Source of the DNA: Linnemannia schmuckeri
Taxonomy: Eukaryota; Mortierellomycota; Mortierellomycetes; Mortierellales; Mortierellaceae
Assembly (NCBI GenBank): GCA_029449235.1
Contig: JANATG010000005.1
Location: 1,426,001 to 1,490,000 of the forward strand
Length of the DNA stretch: 64,000 bases
Direction of reading: 5' to 3'
A program made the position numbers and the translations under genes. Under the pieces are notes generated by a model. The model had not been told where the DNA came from, made no database searches, and worked only from the letters and a program-made list of their open reading frames with translations. This document shows positions 22,530 to 33,800 of this stretch, piece by piece; positions within the stretch are counted from its first letter, which is position 1; each line of letters opens with the position of its first letter.

Positions 22530-24560
22530 ATGCTTTCCAGAATCGGCCTCAAGTACCCCGCCAGGCTTCACTGCGAAAAAGTAATATCGTTCCTCTCGGA
22601 CGCCGACCGCCATGACGCCATCATCCTTGCTAGGGGCACGCAGGTCCAGAACCGAGACAACACCGACACAGAACTCGATTTCCGTCAGGAGTCCAATTTC
22701 CTCTACCTCACGGGCGTCCAAGAAGCCGACTATTATTTCCTCTACGATATCCCCAACACCAAAGCTTATCTCATCGCCCCTGAAGAGAACCCGATCTTGG
22801 CAGTTTGGAAGGGTCCGGGTTACACGGATGAGCAGCTTTTGGCGAGGTATGATGTTGATGTTGTAGTGAGGTATCCTTGCTTGTTGGAGCTTTTGAGGGA
22901 TGAGATTCGGCCTAGTAAGATTCATGGGTGGAACCGGCCTGAGCAGGGACTTCCGTTGAGGAACAAGGCTCTGGAACATGAGTTGGAGCATTATATCTCT
23001 CACCGTTTGGTCCAACCTGCTGCACCTACTTCTGCCACTGCCGCCGTCACTACCTACAAGCCCTCAACCATCGATGATCGTATTCATCATCACCATGGAC
23101 CTTACGGTGACCATAATGGACATCGCTGCGGACACCACAAGCACCGTCACTACGACCGTGATGACCCTCATCCTCCTCACGACCCCAAGACACCTGCTCG
23201 CGTGACGATTTTAGAAGCATTGGTTCTCGCTCGCATCAACAAGACACCGATCGAAATTGCGCTCTCACGCGAGTCGACCCGTATCACATCGGACGCCCAT
23301 CGGTTGGTCATGAAGTCGGCCCGCCCAGGAATGTTTGAGTACCAGCTGGAGGCCCTCTTCCGCTACGAATGTGCCCGTCAGGGGGCCAAGAGCCAGGCCT
23401 ACTTACCCATTGTCGGGACGGCCGTCAATGCTGCCTACCTGCACTATACTCGCAACGATACCCAGATCAAGGATGGCGATTTGGTTTTGATCGATGCCGC
23501 CTGTGAGGCTGACTGTTATGGGTCCGATGTCACCAGGACTTTTCCTGTCAATGGACGGTTCTCGAAGGAGCAGGCAGAGATCTATAGTCTGGTTCTTGAG
23601 ATGCAGACTGTACGTTTACCCTTTTTTTTGACATTTCTGTTTATGGAGTGGATTTGGTTTGTACTGAACTAACCCTACTTATGTTGTGTGTGTTCCATTT
23701 AGTCCGTGATTAACAAGATGGAGCAAGGAGTCGACTGGCGCGAGATGGCGGCTCTTTCTCAAAGGATCGGAGTCCGTGGCTTGAAGCGTCTAGGAATTCT
23801 CAAGGGTGACGATACTGACTTGATTGAGAGCGGCATCATCCGGATCTTTTACCCTCACGGACTAGGCCATCTTTTGGGTCTCAACGTCCATGACGACGGA
23901 CTCGGACTCTCTATCCAGCTACCCCCACCCGCCTCCGCTGCTACTTCGAAATCCGAAGTCCAAGTGCAGGGGTTCTTAGGCACCAAGGAGTCACCCATCA
24001 CATTCCACCGCACCAACATTGACGAACTGGCTCCCCCCTCCACTCGCCGCTCCCGTGCTTTCAAGGCTGGATCGACATCTCTTTATGCTACCCCTTCGAC
24101 AAAGTTGGAGCCTGGAATGCTGTTGACCGTTGAGCCCGGTATCTACTTCAACCCTGCGCAGCTTGAACGCGCGCTCGCGATGCCTTATGCGGCTCAGTAT
24201 CTTGACGAGCCCACGCTTAAGAAATACATGTCTGTCGGCGGTGTCCGTATTGAGGACGTGGTCCTGGTTCTCCCCAACGGCCAGGTTGAAAATATTACAA
24301 CTGCGCCCAAAATCTTGAGTCAGGTCGAGAGGATTGTTCAGGAGGGTCAGGAGGAGTACCAGCGGAGCCAGCGCTCGGGCGAACAGGAAAGCGGATACTC
24401 CGTCTCGGAAAAGAAGACAACTGAGAAGGTCGCTGAGAAGACTACCCCTGTTGTTGCTGACTGCTCATCATCTTCGTCGGCGGAAGAAATCCCTCACAGA
24501 ATCAAGAAGCGTGTGAGTGTCTTCAAGAAGATCCTTCGGGCCATCCGCAACATGTTCTGA
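22530..24560 (+). CDS. M24B metallopeptidase (Xaa-Pro aminopeptidase/prolidase type)
   Basis: Two exons, 22530-23609 and 23703-24560, give 645 aa. The N-terminal domain (FRQESNFLYLTGVQEADYY) is the creatinase/aminopeptidase-P type. The pita-bread catalytic domain keeps the dinuclear metal ligands: LIDAACEADCYGSDVTRTFP (two Asp), HGLGHLLGLNVHD (His), VEPGIYF (Glu) and GGVRIEDVV (Glu). It should cleave the bond before a proline in short peptides. Two oddities stand out. A His/Asp-rich linker near residues 185-222 lies between the domains. A C-terminal extension of about 100 aa, Ser/Glu-rich and ending in a basic amphipathic helix (RVSVFKKILRAIRNMF), could bind membranes or direct localisation. 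Aminopeptidase P is favoured over dimeric prolidase by the GLGHLLGL context, but both remain possible. Confidence 0.87.
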
Positions 24561-24698
24561 TCGCGGATACTCATCATAATAAACATATTTATTTACGTAA
24601 CAATTTTTCATGAATTAAGAAATAAATGGTCTGTCAAGAATGAATTGAGGAACGGAAAATGGATGATATCAAGAAAAGAATAGAAAAGAAACGAATGA

Positions 24699-27600
24699 CT
24701 ACCAAAGGGCAATCTTTTCATTCCACTGTCCAGTCTCGCGCGCCTCCCAATAGCCACCCTTGTAAACCCACGTCTGACCCTCAGGATCCTCGGTCTGCGG
24801 ATCAGGTCTCTTTTCAAACCACCGCACCTCCCAGGGCTCCCCTCTCGATTCCATCTGTTTCCTCAGCTCTCTCTGCTTTTGTTCCACCCTCAACTTCTCC
24901 CGATCCGCCTCTTCAACTCTCCCATGCTCAAAGAGCGACTGATCCGGCCGGAATCGAGTATCAGTTTTAGGCAACTTCTTCTCCAATCCCTCGGTGAGCT
25001 CATTTAATTGGATTGTAAAGCTCGTGAAACCATAGTACCGTTCATGGCTGGGCGGTGGAGTATGAGCCTTCCAAAGTCGTTCCAGCTTGTTGGGTCCAAC
25101 TTCCTCCATCAAGGACTCGGACCATCGACCCTGGAGGGTTCGTTTCTTGGCCCCATTCGCGGTCATGACATGTCCGACCAATTCGTGCTTAGTACCGGAG
25201 AAGAAACTGGATTCCTTGAAGGTGAGGACACAGGTCTCCTTGGTCGTGTGGTTGATTATCTTCATGTCGCCCGTGTGGTCCAGATACTTTGTTCCTGCCA
25301 TCAGGTTCCGCATCCATGTTGTGGGCTTTGCGATCGTGAAATGGTCGTTTGATTTTGTGAAGTAGATGTGAATTGTTCCGTTCGGCATCAATTCCTAGTT
25401 TAAAAATGTATTCAAATGTTGCATTAGTTAGCTCTTCTATTCTTTGGTGTATGGAGGTAACCAAATTACAATACGTAGCATCAGTCGTTACAAGGTGTGC
25501 TGTCAAAGTTCTTTACCATGGACTTCCCCCAGAACTTGGTCTTTGCACGAGAGTCCATCGATAACGTCCAATGATGCACCGATTCGGCGTGGCACTAAAT
25601 TATGACAGCGCAGAAGAATTAGAAGAAAAGAGGGTCAGTTTCGAGGCACAATGAGCTGCTTCAAAGGTTTCAAACCGTGTCCGTCTGGAAATAAAAGGTG
25701 ATGTGACGCTGGTTCACTTACAGCCATGACAGGTGGATAATGGCTCACTTTCTCAGAAATGAATTTAAATCCTAGAAGAGAGGCAAAGGTTTCAAGGTAA
25801 ATGTCAGTTCGTCAGTTTCACATTCAAAAGAAGTGGACAGTGTGGATCAAAGTCAACCTCGCTGACATACCTTTCTCAGGACAGACATATTCAAAGGTCT
25901 CGCCATGGAGAGGGTTGAAAGGTTTGCGACCTGCACGCCATTGAGAACTGGCATAGCCACTCACTGCAAACGCAGCAACATAGACCAACCGATCGAGACT
26001 TCCAGGGAGACTAGCAGCCTTATCCAAGAGCTCGCTGTACTCTAACTCTTCGCACAACTTCTGTAGCACGTTGATGGGCTCGTTCAAGGACACTGGCATC
26101 GCCACTGTCGAGAGATCCTTGCCCACGTTCTTGCGCAAAATCGAAAGTAGCGAAATGTCTTCTCCCGACACTGGTGCTGGAAGGACAGACCGCCGCACGA
26201 CTGGTGCTTCATCAATTGGTGCTGTTAGTGGCACAGACTGTGCTACAGGTGCTGCTGCTGATGAAGAAGAGTCATCGCCATCGACAAAGTCGTCCTCGTC
26301 ACTGGAGTTGTCGTCATCGTTGTCAATTCCATTCTCGTCAAAGCCAGTATCCTCGAGATCCGACAGGTCGGCGGGAGACATGTTAGCCGTCAAGACTGCA
26401 TCGTCAATCGCGTCGTAAAACACATCTGACACGGTATGGATAGACGACGTCATAGAGTCCGTTCGATCCGAGCTCATGGACGTCCGTGCATGTGCAATGA
26501 AGGCTTCCTCCAGCGCCAGTCGTGATAAGGCCGACTTTTCTCCAGAGTTCCGGTGACTGTGATGGTGGTGGTGATGAGACTGCGCCAACCTGTCGTTTTC
26601 GGCTAAGAGCACCCGATATTGCTTCTCGTTCTTTTCCCACTTTTCCATCTCCGAGCGCATCATCTCGAACGTCTTTGTCTTGTCCGCTTCCAATTTCTTG
26701 AAGGATGCTTGTAGCTGTGAGTACAACGCGTCATTTGCCTGAGAGACATTTCCATCGCTCGTAGCTAAGAAATTCAGATAAAAAAGAGAATGAGAAGAGG
26801 CCACTTTAGGTACGAGACGTGTTTTTCGTCTTCATTTGTGTACAGTGATTCAAGCCTGATCCGAAAAGAAGAGATAGCCAACAATCAAGAGAATTACTCC
26901 GTGGAATGCCGAATCTGGGTAACTTGAACTTGCTGTCGATGGACGACTGGCGCTCTCTTCCTGAAGACTTCGCCTGAGAGGTAGGATTAGACTCGGCCTG
27001 GCTGTGGATTGATTCCAGTTGATCCTGAATATCGCTGAATCCAGCATCCATGGTCGACATTAGCTCCTTCAACGCGTCCAATTGGCTGCCACTCGATAAC
27101 CATGTGCCGCTCAAATGCGCGCGTTTTGGTGTCGGTGTCTCCCGCTGGGTCATTCGATGAACTGATTCCTGAACCGCGCGGTGTTCTGACTCCTTGAAGG
27201 CTTTGATGACACTCATCCAGGCCCTGTAATCTTCCACTGTCAAAGCCTTAAGATGGTAGAGCATTGTTCCCGAGTCGATATGGATCATGTTGGACGCTTT
27301 GCTGACGGTGACTGTCGAAAGAACCAAATGGACCTTTCCTCGACAAGGACCATGTTGAGTCTTGGAATACGACAAGATCCCGTTATCGATCTGGAACCAG
27401 CGTTTCGCCCACCCTGATATCGACGGAATGTCGGAGCAACAATGACAGAACAAAGCGACATGGAAAATGGGTTAGTAAGCATATATGTGGCGACCATGGC
27501 TACTGGGCAGTATACGCGCGCTCTTGTTTCTGCCAGCCGAAGATAAGCCGAAGTGTTATTAAAGAACGCTTTAGTGGACAATAAACTCTATTTGACCGGA

Positions 27601-29052
27601 CGATCAGGCGCACAGGCAGCCGAACATGTGTTCCTGCTCTCATCGCCTTTTTTTTTTTTGTTTCTTGTGCGGCATTTCTGCGGGGAGGAAGGCGTTTGTT
27701 CGTGTGGGTGAAGGGGGAAAACGAGAGGCGAGACTCGAGAGCACAAATCCTGGACATGGTCTGATATCTTTTGGTTTCTGTTTGATTGTTCTTCTTTGCT
27801 CTTCTTTTTGCCCGTGGATTTTATTCGTTGAACGTGTTTCGTGTCAATCGTTGAATGGTTTAGCCCATACATACCTTGCATGCGCTTTCGTTTCTTTTTG
27901 AGGAGCCAGCCTGTCATTTCAGAGGCGGGCTGCGCAACGGGAGTCGGCCCGCGCTCTTCCAGGGCGACGAAGAAGGTCAATCGTTTTGAGGTGTGGATGG
28001 AGAACGTGTTGTCTAAAATAATTCCAATAATGAGGAGGGTTAATAATAGTTCGTTCACTCAAGGCTTTCTCTTTTTCTCTGGTGTCTTGACTGTCATTCT
28101 TTCATCAAGGGCACTTTTCTTCATTTCAAAGCAGAAACAGAAGAGGGACCATTGAAGAGAGATATAGTGTAATTGGTGTCAAAGGAAGACGTCTACTCCT
28201 CCCCCCTTATTCATGATTGGTTGTCATTCCTGACAGAAGACAGCATATCTGATCATTATTTCATGCATTTCAGAACAGAAAGAATAAAACACTGATCAAA
28301 AGTGATAACGTAAAGAGTAAAGAGTATTTACCAAAAACGAGGACATAGCTGCCTTCTTCCTGGACGGCGTATTCTCCATGGACTGGGCCAGCACCGGACT
28401 CGTAATGCTGGATAGGGATGAGCTCGATCAGCTCAGGGTCCTTGAGCTTGGCAACCGTCTTCTTCTTGCGGAGCGACGGCTGTGTGGTCGACGGGAGCGA
28501 AGCCTGACTCGGGCTGTGTTGGTGTTCCCTCAGCCCACTTCCTGCTTCATAAAGGTCCTCGTCGCTCCCACTGGAGTTGGCCGATGTCTTGCTGGGTGAG
28601 TACTGCCCTGCCATGGTGTTGCTTATATGGCTGTTGCTACTGTTGTTGTTGCCATTACCATTTATGATGTTGTCATGGATCGACTTTTGGGATGACGACC
28701 GAATGCCACTTCCAGTGCTGGATCCCTTGGAATGAGCAGGTTTCTTGGAGGCAAGGGATTCGGGTCTGGAGGGATGAGCGCGTTGCTGCTGTTGTAGTTG
28801 TTGGTACTGATTCTGCAGGCCTCCTGCAGAAATAGTCGAGGAAGAGGAAGGAGGAGGGGTGGTGGTTGTGATGGAGGGTACGATGGAGGTTGACTTTAGT
28901 TGGGGAGGGCATGAGGCGTTCTTGCGAAAGTAGAGGCCGAAGGAGATGTTTTTCTTTTTTGTAGAAAACCACCAGACGAGTGTCTTTCCTGGCTGGTCGA
29001 CATGGACGTAGTGTTGAAAAACGTCTCTAGGAGGCACCTCGATCTCCTGCAT
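24699..29052 (-). CDS. OSH3: Oxysterol-binding protein homologue of the Osh3 type (GOLD-PH-FFAT-ORD)
   Basis: Seven exons (29052-28332, 28012-27875, 27413-26898, 26764-25871, 25771-25722, 25594-25517, 25394-24699) keep frame throughout and give 1030 aa. Order of parts: an N-terminal GOLD-like domain starting MQEIEVPPRDVFQHYVHV and resuming after a long Ser/Gln/Asn insert at GEYAVQEEGSYVLVFDNTFS; a PH domain (MTGWLLKKKRKRMQGWAKRWF...); coiled coil; an FFAT-like VAP-binding motif DVFYDAIDDA; and the ORD lipid-transfer domain (QWRAGRKPFNPLHGETFEYV, SEKVSHYPPVMA, ESVHHWTLSMDSRAK). GOLD plus PH plus ORD is the Osh3 plan, a PI4P-linked lipid transporter at ER-plasma membrane contacts. The ORD signature usually reads EQVSHHPP; here the second His is Tyr. 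It converges with the aminopeptidase gene (138 bp between stops). Confidence 0.88.
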
Positions 29053-29062
29053 GGTGAATGCG

Positions 29063-29098
<36 letters not shown>
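29063..29098. repeat. 36-nt poly(A) tract at the OSH3 start
   Basis: An uninterrupted run of 36 A on the + strand, T36 on the OSH3 coding strand. It lies 10 nt upstream of the OSH3 initiator ATG, so it falls in the 5' leader or core promoter. Confidence 0.9.
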
Positions 29099-29101
<3 letters not shown>

Positions 29102-30736
29102 GTAGGTTGAGGGAGGAGGGTGTGTGGATTAGAGTGAGAACTGTACAGGTCAAGAAGTCAGGAAGGGAGCGTGAAAGGAGGAGGAAGAGGAGAAAGGGTG
29201 AGAGGGAGATAGTGACGGAAAGAAGAAAGGGAAGAGAGTCAAGGGGGTTGCAAGGTGTGCTTGCAGTAGGGACAAAATGCAAAGAGGAAGAAGGAACAAC
29301 GAAGAAAGAACAAGGGGGGTCAAAAGAAGACATGGAAAGAATGAAAGCACTGTAGGAGAAAAAAGGGTTCAAGAACAGCCAAATCGACTCCTTTCAGGTG
29401 CGCGTGTCGAGATTCGCTGCCAGAAATATTAAAATGAATTCATTATTATTCATATTCCACAATGACACAAAGATGGGCGTCAATGGAGAGGGGAAGAGAG
29501 GGCACAGGAGCACTGTACTTTATAGATAGACAGATACAAACAGGCACAGGCACATAGATGGTGTGTGTGGCAGGACTAGGACACAACACATGTTATCTTG
29601 CTGTTGTTGTTGCTGCCAGCCTGCTGCATATGTGGGTTGTGAAAATGATTCCCTGTTCGACTTGCACATGGGGTTCCTTTTTTTGTATTTTTCTATCCTG
29701 ATGCATGGCATTCTTAATTCTCAAAAATCGACACGAATCCACAGCCTGGACATGCAACACGCATACACACACATAAACTATCCACTCACCGTGCTCCATG
29801 CTCTCTTATTTCTCGCAAGTCCTTGATTTCTCGTTCGACCATAGGGTACAAATTCTGCATGCATAGTGCATACCCTAGCTGAATGCTCTCTATCAACAAC
29901 AAATACGCCCATCGACATCGACAACCAACGAACGCCTCGTCTCCAGTGGGTCGAGTTCAACAGCAAAACACCAATGACCAAAGTTCCAAGAATGGCGGCC
30001 ATATCCACTTTTTGACCTGTGTGATAATTGCGCCGTAGAGACTTTATTTTAAATCTTTTTGAACTCAAGGCGACTCTCTCTCTCTTCTTCCTCTTTCTCT
30101 ATGTTTCTCTGTCTCTTCCTCTCCCTCTTTCTCTATCTTATTTCTCTCTCTTTCTCTATATTACTTCTCTCTCTATTCTCTCTTTCTCCCTCTTGCATGG
30201 CCTTTTCCCTATCCTCCTTAAATCCATGCATACGACGACGCGTGCAAAGAAAGAACGAGACCATACCGCACCACAATTATCCACGGCACACTTTTGTGAC
30301 CATTGGGCTGTTGGGATCCAAAATGTAAAATAAGAAGCAACGAATCAGCGTCTTGCTCCATCCCCACGGCTAACAGACATCAAGCCTTCAATGCTCACCC
30401 TACGTTGGACACAGACATACTCCGTTTTCTTTTTCTTTTTGTCTCTTTTTTTTTCCTTTCGATGGTTTGTACCACAAGTAAACAAGAAGAAAACTATCTT
30501 TTGTGCCCTTGTACCTCTTTTTCTCTCTCTTTTTCTTGCCAACCATTACTTTTACTCACTCGCAAGACAAAAAATGATTTAGCATAGGCAATAACGGACC
30601 GCCCTTCCGAAATTTGATGCGCCATCCTGATGGACACAATCACACGCACTTTCTGTCCCTTTCTTTCCGGAGATGGATTGGAGCCACAGTGCACGTCGGA
30701 TCCCGTGGACACCTTCTAGATGAACTGGCTGAGTGG
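29099..30736. other. Divergent intergenic region between OSH3 and the ABCC transporter
   Basis: About 1.6 kb, with a purine-rich half next to OSH3 and CT-rich microsatellite-like tracts near 30075-30195. Short open frames here are low complexity. No gene is supported. Confidence 0.5.
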
Positions 30737-30744
30737 TATAAAAA
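30737..30744 (+). promoter_or_regulatory. TATA box of the ABCC transporter gene
   Basis: TATAAAAA lies 115 bp before the predicted ATG at 30859 and is followed by a CA/CT-rich leader. Confidence 0.55.
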
Positions 30745-30858
30745 GGACTCGCGGATATCCCATCCGCCCACTATCCTCACCAAATCACCACCACTACTCC
30801 TACCACCACCACCATCGACATCATTAACACCTCACCCTCATCTGTCACCTTCCTGCTC

Positions 30859-33800
30859 ATGGACCACACTCTGAGGTAGGTAAAACTAAACTCTTCTGTT
30901 CTATATTCTCGCCACTCCCTTTTCCAGTACTTACTCCTCTCCTCTTTCTGCTGCACTAAACTCGCGCTGTTAGGCTAGCAGGAACAGCTGTGCCTTTGGC
31001 GTACCCCTTCGCATCGGCACTGCTGCTTGTTTACCTTTCCAAAAAACCCATTCATCTGGATCAATACGAGTCTATTCGACCCACTGACAACTTGAACGAT
31101 CTCGATCACACAGTCAATAACCATGACAAAGTCAACAACAGCACACGATCATCGGTTCGTGCCTCTGCAGTCGCATTGGGCATCAAACTTGCAAGACTAG
31201 GGCTGACTGCCCTCCAGCTAGGTCTTGCAGTGTTCTCCTTTGCTCACTTTTATACCGGGCAAACGGACGACAACAAAGAACAACCAAGTTTCTTCGTCAT
31301 CTCTGGCCCCATCCTCTCTTGGTCTTATGCGCTTGCACTGGCACTCGTATTCTCGTTTCGCCCCACAACAGCCTATCTGCTCTGGATTCGCCTCCAGCTG
31401 GATCTCTTCTATGTCATTGAGTTAGTCCTCATGTCGATTGAGCTCTACTACTCCGGATCATTGTCGCGACCCATCTCCGAGTGGATGTTGGAGCACAAGC
31501 TGCAAGACGCCGCATGGTTGACCACAGTCCTGCTGGTCTGGGTGTCTCTTTTGACTCGTCCCTATCAGCCGTCGAACCTTATCAAGAAACAACGAGGGGA
31601 AATTCCCAGCATCGTCTCGTCCGAAAGCGCGGCGTCCGTGTACTCCGTTTTGACCTTTGCATGGGTCAACTCACTGGTCTACCTCGGGTACGCGAAGGTA
31701 ATGCAGGAATCTGATCTCCCCAACCTCGAGGTCCAAGATTTGTCTTTGACTACCTCCAACCAGTTCTCGTTGACCAAGTAAGTACATGTGCAACAGCAAC
31801 TCACTTTATCAACATTCTTTATATTTATTGATGGTGGCAGCTCATACAGCAAATTTATTACATGTGCTCAATGAATAGGAAAAAGTCCCTCGCTCGGTCA
31901 CTGCTTGTTACCTTAAAGACAGACATGCTTATTCAGTTCCTGTGGAATGTCCCCCACAGCGTCTTCATCATTGCGGCGCCTCTTTGCTCCAAGAACATTA
32001 TTGCCTACATCGAATGCAAGCGCTGTGGCCCTCCTATACCCAGTACCTATCTCTGGGTTATTGCATTACTCGCGACAACATTGGCGGGCTCCGTCTGTCT
32101 AAATGCATCTTATCACTGGAGCCGCCGTCTAGCTCTCAAATCCGCCTCAGTCTTGAACTCCGAGGTTTTCAAAAAATCACTCCGTCGAAAGGACATTGCC
32201 CCCTCTCCCGAGTTCAAGGAAGACGCAGAAGGAAACCGAAAAAAGGACAGCTCTGCCAATATCTCCAGTAAGGTTGTTTTGTGCTACAGAGTGGGATACA
32301 CATCTGAACAGAAAAGAGATACAATTAATCACAATCATTTTATTTTGACGAATTGACATAGACTTGGTGGCAGTTGATGTCAAAACCATTGAACAATCCT
32401 TCCTCTCCCTGGATGAGATCTATGGTCTCCCGATGCAGGTTGTCCTTTCCTCTATTGGCCTCTACCACTTATTGGGCCCAGCAGCATTCGTCGGTATCGG
32501 TTTTATGATTGTCACCATGCCACTCCCAGCCCTGCTCGCGTCGATATTCACGCGGCTGTTTAACAGCATCATGGAGTCCAAGGACGACCGGATGGATATC
32601 TTGACCGAGATGCTTTCTGGAATGCGCACAGTCAAGTACTTTGGCTGGGAATCCAAGTTTGTCGAAAAGATCACGGATGCTCGCGAAAAGGAGCTGAACA
32701 ACAACAAGAAGATGTACACTCAGATGTCCTTTGCTGGTGTTGCCTGGTCCATCATGCCTCTTATCAACATGGTCGTCCTCCTTGTCGCATACACCGTTTT
32801 CTATGGCCACACCATCACTGCCTCTGTCCTCTTTACGACTCTCTCGCTCTTTGAGATCTTGAGTTCGTCCCTGTCCAACATCCCTTGGACCTTCATTTCG
32901 ATAACGGAGTCTGTTGTCGCATTGCGTCGCGTTAGCACCTTCCTGGATGAGGAGGAGGTTGAGAGAGACACGACCGTGACAACGATCGATGTCAGGGCCC
33001 GCTTCTCTTCCTCAGCTCCAGCTACCCACTCTGCTTCACACCCTATCATCGGTTTCATTCGCGCCACTTACTCCTGGCCTAGCAAGAAGATAAAAACTGT
33101 CGAGCCAACTCAGAAGGCAGGCTGGTTCCAGAACCTCAAGTCCAAATTCTCCAAGGCACCGACTCCTGCCGAACAAGATAACGAGAGCTCTCTAGATGAT
33201 ACCCCTGCTTCAGAGCCTGAGACTGTCGTTGAACGCTTCCAGTTGACAAACGTTTCTGCCGATTTTCCTGTTGGAGAATTGTCGCTTATTGTCGGCCCTA
33301 CCGGGTCCGGAAAGTCAGCTCTCCTCCTCGCTCTTCTTGGTGAGCTTGAGCGTGTTGAAGGACACATGTATCTGCCCCGTCTCGATTACAACAGAAATTA
33401 CTCCGACGACCGTGGTTCCGGCATCGCTTATGTTGCCCAGACTGCTTGGCTTCAAAACGGTACCGTTCGCGACAACATTCTTTTTGGCAAGGCCTTCAAC
33501 CAGGAACGCTACAGTGCCGTCCTCGAGGGGTGCGCATTGACCACCGACCTGGACGTCCTCGAGTTTAACGACTTGACCGAGATTGGTGAGCAGGGTGTTA
33601 CCTTGTCTGGCGGCCAGAAGCAGCGTGTCTCCTTGGCTCGAGCCATTTACTCGGACGCATCTGTTCTGTTGCTGGATGATTGCCTTTCTGCTGTCGATAC
33701 CCATACTGGCCGCCATATCTTTCAGACACTGAATGGCCCTCTCATGGATGGACGTACAATCCTCATGGCCACACATCAAGTTCAGTTGACCCTCAGCGCC

